NCBI GenBank assembly: GCA_030528385.1
Contig: JAUMYZ010000004.1
Coordinates: 62,001 to 126,000, forward strand
Direction: 5' to 3'
Source of the DNA: Moraxella sp.
GTDB taxonomy: Bacteria; Pseudomonadota; Gammaproteobacteria; Pseudomonadales; Moraxellaceae
DNA: 64,000 nucleotides
The notes under the pieces were generated by a model. The model searched no databases. It saw only the letters and a list, made by a program, of their open reading frames with translations, and had not been told where the DNA came from. Every line of letters starts with the position of its first letter. The stretch's first letter is position 1. Both the position numbers and the translations under genes were made by a program. This document shows, piece after piece, positions 41,338 to 49,625 of this stretch.

Positions 41338-41865
41338 ATGAAAAAATTTACCATTATTGCTCTGTCTGCCCTAACAATGAGTGCTTATGCTGCTCAGTCG
41401 TCAATGCCACCAAATGAAGCCTTGAAAATTTTTCAAATCTCTGGGCTTGGCGATCAAGCATTTGCCAATGAAGGCGGTTTTAGCAAAAAATTTGACCCAA
41501 AAAACTTAAGTCTTGAACATTGCATAAAACTTGACGGCGAGAAACTGTGTGCCACAACTTCTATTAAAAGTGCAACAGACATCAACGGCGACAAACAACC
41601 CGAAATCGTTGTGATTGATGACGCACACAGCACTTATCACTATGGCAACACTGGCACAGCCTTTGCTCTTTTGACCAAAACCAAAACAGGTTATCGCTTG
41701 ATTGCCGATGGTATAGGTATACCCAGTTTTTTAAAAACCAAAGGCAAAAATGGCTATCCTGATTTGGAAGTGGGCGGGCTAGGCTTTTGCTTCGCGGTGC
41801 TGCGTTACAATGGTGCACAGTACCAATATCATCGCCGTGAATATGATGGCAAGGCTTGTGATTGA
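41338..41865 (+). CDS. Small secreted protein between grpE and dnaK, function unknown
   Basis: The 175-residue product starts at the ATG at 41338 (GGAAA just upstream), 9 nt after grpE. MKKFTIIALSALTMSAYA is a clear Sec signal peptide with likely cleavage after AYA. The mature part has five cysteines (HCIKLDGEKLC, GFCF, KACD) and a DINGDKQPEIVVID stretch like calcium-binding or FG-GAP/VCBS-type loops. It is probably periplasmic with disulfide bonds. I do not recognise a family. Its position inside a chaperone operon is unusual. Confidence 0.8.
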   Translation: MKKFTIIALSALTMSAYAAQSSMPPNEALKIFQISGLGDQAFANEGGFSKKFDPKNLSLEHCIKLDGEKLCATTSIKSATDINGDKQPEIVVIDDAHSTYHYGNTGTAFALLTKTKTGYRLIADGIGIPSFLKTKGKNGYPDLEVGGLGFCFAVLRYNGAQYQYHRREYDGKACD

Positions 41866-41956
41866 TTTGCCCACAACCTTGGGGGTTTTATTTTATATTT
41901 CAAGTACTTAAAATAAAAATTTCCCCAAAAAATTTTAAAAATTTGTCAAATTTTCC

Positions 41957-41985
41957 CTTGAAAAGCAAAATTTGATACAGATATA
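41957..41985 (+). promoter_or_regulatory. Candidate heat-shock (sigma-32) promoter for dnaK
   Basis: CTTGAAA (41957-41963), a 14-nt spacer and CAGATATA (41978-41985) resemble the sigma-32 consensus. The dnaK ATG is 51 nt further, with GGAG upstream of it. Confidence 0.5.
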
Positions 41986-42036
41986 AAAGCCAAGTTTGGC
42001 AAAAGCCAAAATCCAAACGAAGATCGGAGAAAAACT

Positions 42037-43962
42037 ATGAGTAAAGTTATTGGTATTGACCTAGGCACAACCAACTCGTGTGTGGCAGTCCTAGAAGGCA
42101 ACAACGTCAAAGTCATTGAAAACGCTGAAGGGGCTCGCACCACCCCATCTATTGTCGCTTTTAAAGATGGCGAAACACTGGTCGGTCAAGCTGCCAAACG
42201 TCAAGCGGTAACCAACCCGCAAAACACCTTATTTGCGGTGAAGCGTTTGATTGGTCGCCGTTATGATGAGCAAGCGGTACAAAAAGACATCGGTCTTGTG
42301 CCTTACAAAATCGTCAAAGCTGACAACGGCGATGCGTGGGTAGAAGTCAACGGCAAAAAACAAGCCCCACCACAAATCTCTGCTGAAGTGCTCAAAAAAA
42401 TGAAAAAAACGGCAGAAGACTATCTAGGTGAGCCTGTTACCGAAGCGGTGGTTACCGTACCTGCCTACTTTAACGACAGCCAACGCCAAGCCACCAAAGA
42501 CGCTGGCAAAATCGCAGGACTGGACGTTAAGCGTATCATCAACGAGCCAACCGCTGCCGCCCTAGCGTTTGGTATGGACAAGAAAGAAGGCGACCGCACC
42601 ATTGCTGTCTATGACTTAGGCGGTGGTACCTTTGATGTGTCCATCATTGAGATTGCCGATGTGGACGGTGAACAGCAGTTTGAAGTGCTTGCCACCAATG
42701 GCGACACTTTCCTTGGCGGTGAAGACTTTGACATTGCACTGATTGATTATTTGGTGGACGAGTTCAAAAAAGAGCAAGACGTCAATCTAAAAGGCGACCC
42801 TTTGGCAATGCAACGCCTAAAAGAAGCTGCCGAAAAAGCCAAGATTGAGCTATCAAGCGCCAACAGCACCGAAGTGAACTTGCCTTATATTACCGCTGAC
42901 GCCACAGGCCCTAAGCACTTGGTGATTACCATCAGCCGTGCCAAGCTAGAAAGCCTTACCGAAGAGCTGGTGGCTCGCACCATCGCTCCTTGTAAGATTG
43001 CTCTAGAAGACGCAGGGTTATCTGCTAGCGACATTGACGATGTGATTTTGGTGGGTGGTCAAAGCCGTATGCCACTGGTACAAAAAAAGGTGCAAGACTT
43101 CTTTGGCAAAGAACCAAGAAAAGACGTCAACCCTGACGAAGCGGTGGCAATGGGTGCAGCCATTCAAGGTGCGGTGCTCTCTGGCGACAAAAAAGACGTG
43201 CTACTGCTTGACGTTACGCCATTGACGCTGGGCATTGAGACCATGGGCGGGGTGATGACCCCCATCATTGAAAAGAACACCATGATTCCCACCAAAAAAT
43301 CACAAGTGTTCTCAACCGCTGCCGACAACCAACCTGCGGTAACCATTCAGGTGTATCAAGGTGAGCGTAAAATCGCCAATCAAAACAAACTGCTTGGCAA
43401 CTTTGATTTGACCGACATTCCACCAGCACCGCGTGGCGTGCCACAGATTGAAGTTACCTTTGACATCAACGCTGACGGTATCATGAACATTTCTGCCAAA
43501 GACAAAGGCACAGGCAAATCACAATCCATCCAAATCAAAGCCGACAGCGGTCTGTCCGAAGCAGAGATTGAAGAGATGATTCGTAACGCCGAAGCCAATG
43601 CCGAAGCCGATAAGAAGTTTGCTGAGCTGGCAAACGCTCGCAACGAAGCCGATGGTCGTATCGCCGCCGTTCAAAAAGCCCTAAAAGAAAACGGCGACAA
43701 AGCCACCGACGATGAGAAAAAAGCGGTAGAAACTGCCATCAGTGAGCTAGAACTTGCCACCAAAGAAGACGATGTGGACGCCATCAAGTCTAAATTAGAA
43801 GCCCTTGACAATGCTTTCTTGCCAATCGGCACCAAGATTTACAGCACCGAGCAAGGCGGAGCAAACCCAGCCGACTTTGCCCAAGCGGCAGGGGCAAGCC
43901 AAGCCCACGCCAAAGATGACGGCGTGGTAGATGCTGAGTTTACCGAAGTCAAAGACAAATAA
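42037..43962 (+). CDS. dnaK: DnaK, Hsp70 chaperone
   Basis: The 641-residue chaperone has the nucleotide-binding domain signatures [27 protein letters not shown] and [14 protein letters not shown]. The substrate-binding domain starts after the linker [15 protein letters not shown], and the helical lid ends with [14 protein letters not shown], the conserved C-terminal tail. Length is normal. It works with GrpE, encoded upstream, and with DnaJ, which is not in this window. A heat-shock promoter candidate precedes it and a terminator follows. Confidence 0.98.
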   Translation: MSKVIGIDLGTTNSCVAVLEGNNVKVIENAEGARTTPSIVAFKDGETLVGQAAKRQAVTNPQNTLFAVKRLIGRRYDEQAVQKDIGLVPYKIVKADNGDAWVEVNGKKQAPPQISAEVLKKMKKTAEDYLGEPVTEAVVTVPAYFNDSQRQATKDAGKIAGLDVKRIINEPTAAALAFGMDKKEGDRTIAVYDLGGGTFDVSIIEIADVDGEQQFEVLATNGDTFLGGEDFDIALIDYLVDEFKKEQDVNLKGDPLAMQRLKEAAEKAKIELSSANSTEVNLPYITADATGPKHLVITISRAKLESLTEELVARTIAPCKIALEDAGLSASDIDDVILVGGQSRMPLVQKKVQDFFGKEPRKDVNPDEAVAMGAAIQGAVLSGDKKDVLLLDVTPLTLGIETMGGVMTPIIEKNTMIPTKKSQVFSTAADNQPAVTIQVYQGERKIANQNKLLGNFDLTDIPPAPRGVPQIEVTFDINADGIMNISAKDKGTGKSQSIQIKADSGLSEAEIEEMIRNAEANAEADKKFAELANARNEADGRIAAVQKALKENGDKATDDEKKAVETAISELELATKEDDVDAIKSKLEALDNAFLPIGTKIYSTEQGGANPADFAQAAGASQAHAKDDGVVDAEFTEVKDK

Positions 43963-43977
43963 TCTAAGTCATCAAGC

Positions 43978-44008
43978 AAAACACCGTTCAGAGATGGGCG
44001 GTGTTTTT
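43978..44008 (+). terminator. Terminator after dnaK
   Basis: AAAACACCG (43978-43986) pairs with CGGTGTTTT (43999-44007) around a 12-nt loop, followed by T. It separates dnaK from the hvf-like operon. Confidence 0.75.
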
Positions 44009-44080
44009 GTATATCAGTCATTTTTATGTTCGTTTGGAGCAGATTTTGTTATCTTTTGCTACTATTTTTTAAAAAAATGT

Positions 44081-44110
44081 TGTAAGATTAAATCTGACCA
44101 AACAGTCTAA
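44081..44110 (+). promoter_or_regulatory. Candidate ECF sigma promoter of the hvfABC-like operon
   Basis: TGTAAGA (44081-44087), a 17-nt spacer and GTCTAA (44105-44110) have the general form of ECF promoters (GTAA-type -35 and a GTC-containing -10). The precursor gene starts 34 nt downstream. An ECF sigma factor gene is in the same operon, so autoregulation is likely. Confidence 0.45.
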
Positions 44111-44143
44111 TCAAACACCACTTTAATTTTATGGAGTAAATGT

Positions 44144-44509
44144 ATGTCAAATGTCAAGACACTCACCAGCCTTGCTGCTGCATCACTGCTTGCCACAGGT
44201 TTGAGCGCCTGCGCCAGCCAAGCACCCAGTTTTGAAGCCAAGCCCATGAAACAAGGCTACCAAAACACCCAAAAACACGCCGAAGGCAAATGTGGTGGTC
44301 ATGGCAAACAAGCCGATGGCAAGTGTGGCGCTCAAAAAAAGACCAACAGCAAATGCAGCGACGGCAAATGCGGTGGCAAAGCCGATAAACACGCCGATGG
44401 CAAGTGTGGCGCCAGCAAACCCAAGCACGTTGACGGTAAATGCGGTGAAGGCAAATGCGGTGGCAAAACCAACAAACAAGCCGATGGCAAATGCGGTGCC
44501 AGCCAATAA
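44144..44509 (+). CDS. hvfA: HvfA-like Cys-rich RiPP precursor, predicted lipoprotein
   Basis: The 121-residue protein has a signal sequence ending in the lipobox LSAC (Cys23), then a Lys/Gly/Cys-rich tail with seven [D/E]GKCG motifs (Cys50, 61, 76, 88, 100, 105, 117; two EGKCG, five DGKCG) and one extra Cys71. Known HvfA/bufferin-type precursors carry such motifs. In the Haemophilus case, EGKCG cysteines are converted by a DUF692 enzyme with a DUF2063 partner into copper-binding groups. The two genes that follow encode exactly those families. GGAG is 7 nt from the ATG. A lipid anchor would keep the product on the membrane. Confidence 0.85.
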   Translation: MSNVKTLTSLAAASLLATGLSACASQAPSFEAKPMKQGYQNTQKHAEGKCGGHGKQADGKCGAQKKTNSKCSDGKCGGKADKHADGKCGASKPKHVDGKCGEGKCGGKTNKQADGKCGASQ

Positions 44510-44525
44510 CACAAAAGGACACATC

Positions 44526-45425
44526 ATGACAAACCACCCACATGTCCATGCCTTGGGTGCAGGATTGGGCTTTCGCCGAGAGTTGTTGCCACAAATGCGC
44601 CCTGAGCGGTTGTCAGGCATTGACTTTTTTGAAGTGTCGCCAGAAAACTGGCTAAACAGCCAAGGTATGATGGGTGGTCGTTCTGACAAGCAGTTGCGCG
44701 AATACACCGAGCGCTTTGATTTTATTTGTCATGGTCTGTCCTTGTCCATTGGTAGCAGCAAAGAATTGGACATTGCGCATGTCAAAAATATCCACGCCTT
44801 TATGCGCTCGCACAATATGACGCTCTTTACTGAACACCTGTCTTGGTGTGGCGACCAACAAGGTCATCTGTATGACCTGTTGCCCATTCCTTGTACCCAA
44901 GAAGCAGTGTATTGGGTGGCTGAACGTATCAGACAAGTGCAGGACATTTTAGGCGAGCGCATTGGGCTTGAGAACGCGTCTTATTATTATCTGCCGCCCC
45001 AAAGCGACATGACGGACAGCGAATTTATCAGCGCGGTGGTACAAGAAGCCGACTGCCTATTGCATTTGGACGTCAATAACATTTATGTCAATAGCCAAAA
45101 CTTCGGTTTTGACCCGCACACTTATATCCGTGAGCTGCCCCTAGAGCGCACCTGCTATTTGCACGTGGCAGGACACCATGTGGACGATGATGGGTTGATT
45201 GTTGACACACATGGCAACAGCGTCATAACGCCTGTGTGGTCGCTGCTTGATGACGCTTATGGACTGATTTACCAAAAAATAGGCAAAACCGCCGAACAAA
45301 TTCCCACTTGCCTTGAACGCGACTTTAATTTTGGCGCACTCCAAGAGCTGCTTGACGAAGTCAATTTCATCAAAGAATTGCAACACAGCCACCGCCAAAA
45401 AATGCTTGGCGCTAGGACAGCTTGA
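44526..45425 (+). CDS. hvfB: HvfB-like DUF692 multinuclear non-heme iron oxidative enzyme (MNIO)
   Basis: The 299-residue protein is of the DUF692/MbnB-BufB class, TIM-barrel enzymes that oxidise cysteines in RiPP precursors. Likely metal ligands are in place: His69 in ICHGLSLS, Glu103-His104 in FTEHLSW, Glu149-Asn150 in GLENAS, Asp182 and Asn184 in LDVNNIYVN, His213 and His217 in LHVAGHH, and Asp227-His229 in VDTHG. AAAGGA precedes the ATG at 44526; the frame is open upstream but overlaps the precursor gene. It starts 16 nt after it. Confidence 0.92.
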   Translation: MTNHPHVHALGAGLGFRRELLPQMRPERLSGIDFFEVSPENWLNSQGMMGGRSDKQLREYTERFDFICHGLSLSIGSSKELDIAHVKNIHAFMRSHNMTLFTEHLSWCGDQQGHLYDLLPIPCTQEAVYWVAERIRQVQDILGERIGLENASYYYLPPQSDMTDSEFISAVVQEADCLLHLDVNNIYVNSQNFGFDPHTYIRELPLERTCYLHVAGHHVDDDGLIVDTHGNSVITPVWSLLDDAYGLIYQKIGKTAEQIPTCLERDFNFGALQELLDEVNFIKELQHSHRQKMLGARTA

Positions 45426-46177
45426 TGAGCCTTTTGACGACCACCAGCGATTTGGCAGCTTTTCAGTCGCAATTTGGCAATTATTTGCGCCGTCAAAACC
45501 ACACAGACGGCGACAGCGTCCCCAAACGTGTGGGCACGCTATATCAGAGTTTGATTTTTAACAACCTAAGTGGCTTTGTCAATCAGTGCTTCCCCGTGTG
45601 CCAGTCCATCATCAGCGACGACACATGGCAGGCGCTGCTGCGTGCTTTTTTGCAAAATGGCACGATGAGCAGTCCTTATTTTAGCGAAATCAACGAACAA
45701 TTTGTCCAGTACTTACAAAGCAGCGACATCATTAATGCGCTAAGTCTGCCGCCATTTTTTGCAGAACTTGCCCATTATGAGTGGATAGAGCTGTACGTGG
45801 ACAACCTGCCCAACCAAACACCCACGCCCTTTTTGCGCGCGCCCAGCCTTGCCATCAATCCCAGCGTGCAAGCCTTGTACTATACTTGGGCGGTACAAGA
45901 CATCAGTGGCGCACATCTGCCCGCCGAGCCTACTGAGACTTTTTTGTTGGTCTATCGCCAGCAAGTACAAGGCGAGTACCAAAGCGCCTTTATGCACATC
46001 AATGCCCTGACTTTCTTTTTGATACAGTTTATCCAAGACAGCACCAAGCCCTTTGACGATACACACGCACTGCTAAGCTGCTTTGCTGACCACTTTGGTT
46101 TGAGCCATGATTTTGATACAATAGCGGACGCTTTGTTTGCCACCATGATGGACAACCAAGTGTTTTTGCCCCATTAA
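45425..46177 (+). CDS. hvfC: HvfC-like DUF2063 partner protein
   Basis: The 250-residue protein has the DUF2063 N-terminal region (FQSQFGNYLRRQ, VYQSL-like LYQSLIFNNLSGFVNQCFPVC) and a C-terminal half with YRQQVQGEYQSAFMHIN. DUF2063 proteins partner DUF692 enzymes and are thought to bind the precursor leader. Its ATG overlaps the hvfB stop (TGATG), so the two are translationally coupled. It is cytoplasmic, with no signal peptide. The next gene in the operon is an ECF sigma factor. Confidence 0.88.
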   Translation: MSLLTTTSDLAAFQSQFGNYLRRQNHTDGDSVPKRVGTLYQSLIFNNLSGFVNQCFPVCQSIISDDTWQALLRAFLQNGTMSSPYFSEINEQFVQYLQSSDIINALSLPPFFAELAHYEWIELYVDNLPNQTPTPFLRAPSLAINPSVQALYYTWAVQDISGAHLPAEPTETFLLVYRQQVQGEYQSAFMHINALTFFLIQFIQDSTKPFDDTHALLSCFADHFGLSHDFDTIADALFATMMDNQVFLPH

Positions 46178-46203
46178 CGTATCTTTGTGCAATTAAGCTG
46201 TCT

Positions 46204-46803
46204 ATGACCAATTTTTCCAATCAACGCTTTAACTCAGACTTTTTAGACGACATTTATCAAGCCATGCTAAAATTTGCCACCAATCAACTTGGCAACGAAC
46301 AATACGCCAAAGATGTGGTACAAGATGCACTGGTCAATGCCCTAAAATACGCGGACAAGTTTCAAGGCAAATCCACCTTTAAAAGCTGGGTGTTTGCCAT
46401 CTTAAAAAACAAAATTGCCGATTTTATACGCCACAACAACAAATACGTCGCCCTATCTGACCTGACCGATGACGACAGCCAAAGCGACGAAGCGTTTTTG
46501 GAGTTGCTCTTTGACAAAACAGGGCACTGGCACAATGACAACGCCCTAAGCGCCTTTGATGACAGCTGGTGCAACCCAGAGTTCAGCGCCGAGCAAACCG
46601 ACTTTTGGCACGTTTTGGAGCTGTGTTTGAATAACTTGCCCAAAGAACAATCGCGGGTGTTTTTGATGAAAGAATACATTGAACTAGACACCCAAGAAAT
46701 TTGTCAAGAATTGGGCATTAGCACACAAAATTTTTATGTGCTCATGCACCGCGCCAGACTTAGATTGCAGACTTGCTTGTCCGTCAAATGGTTTGATGAC
46801 TGA
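46204..46803 (+). CDS. ECF sigma factor
   Basis: The 199-residue protein has sigma region 2 (LGNEQYAKDVVQDALVNAL, then KSTFKSWVFAILKNKIADFIR) and region 4 (LPKEQSRVFLMKEYIEL with the helix-turn-helix ICQELGISTQNFYVLMHRAR). An acidic linker separates them. Neisseria has a similar sigma-E unit next to DUF692 and DUF2063 genes with a zinc anti-sigma factor, so control of this operon by metal or oxidative stress is a reasonable inference. It starts 26 nt after hvfC. Confidence 0.9.
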   Translation: MTNFSNQRFNSDFLDDIYQAMLKFATNQLGNEQYAKDVVQDALVNALKYADKFQGKSTFKSWVFAILKNKIADFIRHNNKYVALSDLTDDDSQSDEAFLELLFDKTGHWHNDNALSAFDDSWCNPEFSAEQTDFWHVLELCLNNLPKEQSRVFLMKEYIELDTQEICQELGISTQNFYVLMHRARLRLQTCLSVKWFDD

Positions 46804-46811
46804 GAAAAATC

Positions 46812-47030
46812 ATGTTAAAACATATCAGAAATTGCCGCAGAATCACCGAGCTTATCAGTTTGTCCCAAGAGCAATCCCTTGCTTCCCACGAACAAATGAG
46901 CGTCAAATTTCATCTGACCATCTGTCCAGCGTGTCGCGCGTTTGAGCAAAACAATCGTGTACTCAAAGACATTGTTCAAGCGCACAAAAACATGGACAGC
47001 AATCTGGAAAAAGACGACCATGACCCCTAG
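46812..47030 (+). CDS. Small zinc-type anti-sigma factor (ZAS-like, MseR-like)
   Basis: The 72-residue protein has the ZAS signature H-x3-C-x2-C in HLTICPACRAF at about 34-44, with upstream residues that could supply the fourth ligand. It lies 8 nt after the ECF sigma gene, the normal position for its anti-sigma factor. Binding of zinc and release on thiol oxidation or by copper or zinc is the expected switch in such proteins. It has no membrane segment. Confidence 0.85.
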   Translation: MLKHIRNCRRITELISLSQEQSLASHEQMSVKFHLTICPACRAFEQNNRVLKDIVQAHKNMDSNLEKDDHDP

Positions 47031-47277
47031 CTTCTTTGTTAGATTGACCAATAATCAAGCAGCACCAATAAAGACAGCCAATCACCACAACCAAGACAAA
47101 ACCACCTTAGCTTTATTGGTTGTCATAAGCACAATATTTGCCCTGCCAACCACCATCAGCCAGCCATTTATTGACACAATCTTTAACACTAACAAATATT
47201 TATTCAAATCGCCATACCGTTTATACAATAAAATGCAACACTTTATCATTATTAAAACAATTTATACAAAACTTTAA
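47020..47277 (+). CDS. Possible small membrane protein after the anti-sigma gene
   Basis: An 85-residue frame starts with an ATG 11 nt inside the end of the anti-sigma gene, with GGAA about 10 nt upstream. It has one hydrophobic stretch (TLALLVVISTIFALPTTISQ at about 28-47) and a basic tail. No family is recognised and the 3' half is AT-rich. Overlap with the upstream gene would be consistent with coupling, but it may be a chance frame. If it is not coding, 47031-47382 is simply a leader region for nqrM. Confidence 0.3.
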   Translation: MTPSFFVRLTNNQAAPIKTANHHNQDKTTLALLVVISTIFALPTTISQPFIDTIFNTNKYLFKSPYRLYNKMQHFIIIKTIYTKL

Positions 47278-47286
47278 CATCGGTCG

Positions 47287-47316
47287 TTCTTAATGGTGCC
47301 AATTTTTGGTTATAAT
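47287..47316 (+). promoter_or_regulatory. Candidate promoter for nqrM
   Basis: A perfect TATAAT (47311-47316) has a weak TTCTTA -35 (47287-47292) 18 nt upstream. The nqrM ATG is 66 nt downstream. Confidence 0.45.
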
Positions 47317-47382
47317 AAAACCTGATAAACTTATTTCTATCAATCGCCACAGCTGACCACACCGACACCACTGGGGGGTATT

Positions 47383-47640
47383 ATGAGCGACCTTTTGTAT
47401 CAATTCGTGCCCATCTTTTTTATCACTTTTGGGGTGTTTGCGCTGTTTTTTTTGCTGATGGGCATTGGCTATCTTGTCAAAAAACAACCCCTAAAAGGCT
47501 CATGCGGTGGCGTTGCCAATTTGATGGGCGATGAATATTGTCAGTTTTGTGGCAATGACCCTAACAAGTGCGAAAACAATCAAAAAGCCAAAAGCCAAGC
47601 CGAACTAGAAAAATTGAGCAAAATCGCCAAAGAAGTTTAA
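47383..47640 (+). CDS. nqrM: NqrM, Na+-translocating NADH:quinone reductase maturation protein
   Basis: The 85-residue protein has one N-terminal membrane helix (FFITFGVFALFFLLMGIGYLV) followed by the NqrM signature GSCGG and a four-cysteine cluster (Cys in GSCGG, YCQFC and KC). NqrM is needed to assemble the iron centre between NqrD and NqrE in Na+-NQR. The nqr operon itself is not in this window. GGGGG is just before the ATG. Confidence 0.85.
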   Translation: MSDLLYQFVPIFFITFGVFALFFLLMGIGYLVKKQPLKGSCGGVANLMGDEYCQFCGNDPNKCENNQKAKSQAELEKLSKIAKEV

Positions 47641-47706
47641 CAAACTTTTACTTTTTGGCAAAACTTGCTACCATAATCGTCCAAATGATTGTATTGGACT
47701 GTTTTT

Positions 47707-48918
47707 ATGCGCGCGTCTCACACAAAAACTGGCATACCTTTGACGCTGTTGCTCATTGGGCTTGTCTTGTCTGCGGTCAATATGCGTTCACCAATCGTCA
47801 TGATTGGTTCGGTTGCACCGACATTTTATGACGCATTAAAGTTATCACCGGCACATATTGGCTATTTGGGCGCTTTGCCAATGCCTTTGTTTGCCGTTGG
47901 TGCTTTGATTGCTCCACGTTTTGCCAGCCGTTTTGGGCTAGAAACCATGATGTTGATGATGACTGCATTGCTGACATTGAGCGTGGCAAGCCGAGTGTGG
48001 TTTGGTGTCAGCGGGCTGTTTGTGGGAACTTTTTTTCTGTCGTTTGCCATTGGCATGCTCAATGCCCTAACCGCACCCTTTATCAAAAAGCACGCACCCA
48101 ACCACATTGCGCTTGCTACAGGGGTCTTTAGTTTGAGCATGTCGCTGTTTGCTGGGGTGAGCGCTTGGGTGGTCATTCCCATGATGACGGTCGTGTCGTG
48201 GCAAATTGCTCTTAGCAGCTGGGCGCTGTTTGGAATACTGACCGTGATGATTTGGCAATGGGTTAAAAATCACACCCCAACAATCTCCCCAGCCCAAAGC
48301 AACACACAAGCACCCCCATTTAACCCATGGCGAAACAAAGACGCATGGTATCTGGGCGTTTTTATGGGCATACAGTCCTTTTTGTTTTATAGTGTGGCAA
48401 GTTTTTTGCCATCTATTGGCATTGGCTATGGACTGACGGACACGGCCGCCAGTGAGCTGGCTTTGACGTTTCAGGTGGTCGCACCGCTGGCAATTTTTTT
48501 GTTGACCTTTTTAATCAAACGCAACTTATCCATTCGTCTGATTGCAATCAGCAGCGCTGCACTCAACGTCATCGGCACAGCAGGGCTGATTTGGCTGCCC
48601 AACTGGCTGCACCTATGGTCGGCGGTCATGGGTTTTGGGGGTGCGGCGATTTTTACCTTATCGCTCATGCTGTTTTCTATGCGCACCCATCATTTTGGCA
48701 GCGCCAGAGACTTGTCAGGCATGGCGCAAGCGGTGGGCTACGCGGTGGCGTTTTTTGGGCCTTTGGGACTGGGCAAACTCTTTGAGCTTAGTCAAAGTTG
48801 GCAACTGCCCCTATATGTGCTGTTTGGGGCGATGGTGGTCAATGTGGGCTTTGGTTATCTGGCAGGCAGTGGCGATAAGGTGGATGGACCGCAAAAGCAA
48901 ATAGATGGCAAATTTTAA
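47707..48918 (+). CDS. MFS transporter, CynX/NimT type
   Basis: The 403-residue inner-membrane protein has about 12 predicted helices. It begins GIPLTLLLIGLVLSAVNMRSP, a typical CynX/NimT/YeaN start, and contains a MFSMRTHHF-like loop (LMLFSMRTHHFGSARDLSGM) late in the protein, where this family usually has L-x-x-R-T/S. The ATG at 47707 is preferred to a TTG six codons upstream. The substrate is unknown; relatives handle cyanate, nitroimidazoles or small acids. Confidence 0.85.
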   Translation: MRASHTKTGIPLTLLLIGLVLSAVNMRSPIVMIGSVAPTFYDALKLSPAHIGYLGALPMPLFAVGALIAPRFASRFGLETMMLMMTALLTLSVASRVWFGVSGLFVGTFFLSFAIGMLNALTAPFIKKHAPNHIALATGVFSLSMSLFAGVSAWVVIPMMTVVSWQIALSSWALFGILTVMIWQWVKNHTPTISPAQSNTQAPPFNPWRNKDAWYLGVFMGIQSFLFYSVASFLPSIGIGYGLTDTAASELALTFQVVAPLAIFLLTFLIKRNLSIRLIAISSAALNVIGTAGLIWLPNWLHLWSAVMGFGGAAIFTLSLMLFSMRTHHFGSARDLSGMAQAVGYAVAFFGPLGLGKLFELSQSWQLPLYVLFGAMVVNVGFGYLAGSGDKVDGPQKQIDGKF

Positions 48919-48930
48919 GCACCGAACATT

Positions 48931-49193
48931 TTACTGTCTCCTTGTTTGATATTGCAAAATTAACTGTGCCAAATCATCGTCAGCAAAAAAGTAAGCAGGC
49001 GGCATCTCAAGCATTTCTGCCAGACGTAATAATATCAATAAATCTGGTTGATGAATGCCTTTTTCGTAGCGATTAATGCAAGTGCTGGCAACAAACTCAT
49101 CCAACCCAACAGCAATCCCCAATTTTCTTGGGTAAATCCTTTGGCTTTGCGAGCTTCCTTAAATCTTTTGATAAAAATATCTCGCAAATCCAT
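48931..49193 (-). pseudogene. XRE-family helix-turn-helix regulator with a one-base frameshift
   Basis: From the ATG at 49193 the minus strand reads MDLRDIFIKRFKEARKAKGF then TQEN. At about 49120 the frame slips, and the next frame continues LGIAVGLDEFVASTCINRYEK then GIHQPDLLILLRLAEML to a stop at 48931. The joined protein of about 87 residues is a clean HTH_3 domain (T-Q-E-x-L ... I-N-R-Y-E-K-G). Loss of one T in AAAATT(T)GGGG explains the break. It is a recent pseudogene or a sequencing error. Confidence 0.7.
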
Positions 49194-49268
49194 AATTTCA
49201 ATCTTTCATCATTAAAATTACGAATTTTGTAGTATTGGCTTATTTTTTTATCAAACAAGAACCAAGCA

Positions 49269-49625
49269 ATGACAGAAGACCAAAAATCTAAATACCATGC
49301 CATTATCCCCACTCTCATGCGGTCGTCGTCGCAGGTAACGCCCTGCCCGTATCAGCCTTGGGGTGGCGGTTGGCACCGTCGCCATGACAACCATGTGTAT
49401 GGCTTTGTGTAGCGTGTTTAATGGCAATATCGCATAAAATGTCCCAAAACCATGGCAATATCTGCCATCAAACACACAATGCTCAAACAACCTATCAAAA
49501 TTCATACCAAAATTGGGGCAGATTGTTGCTCCAAGTCTCTCTGTCGCCATGCTTGAAAGTGCAGGCTGGGTATTGGCAAACGAACCAGATGCTAAATTTT
49601 CTAAAAAAATTAGCAAAAACAAAAA
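49269..49625 (+). pseudogene. Decayed small protein gene with several frameshifts
   Basis: Pieces of one coding sequence can be read in successive frames: MTEDQKSKYHAII from 49269, then SHAVVVAGNALPVSALG, then VAVGTVAMTTMCMALCSVF and a stop. These are followed by MLKQPIKI and FIPKLGQIVAPSLSVAML plus ESAGWVLANEPD. Together they look like a protein of about 120 residues with hydrophobic helices, of a family with a KYHxIIH...G-x-G start that I cannot name. The region 49194-49667 has no intact gene. It adjoins the broken XRE regulator. Confidence 0.5.

Noticed and set aside
44270..44509. Short DNA repeats that could suggest a CRISPR or VNTR
   Set aside because: Unit spacing is irregular and all copies encode the GKCG motif in frame; this is a protein repeat.
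44163..44707. Minus-strand open frames opposite the hvfA-like gene, with repetitive Cys/His-rich products
   Set aside because: They mirror the GKCG repeats of the real gene and overlap the start of hvfB.
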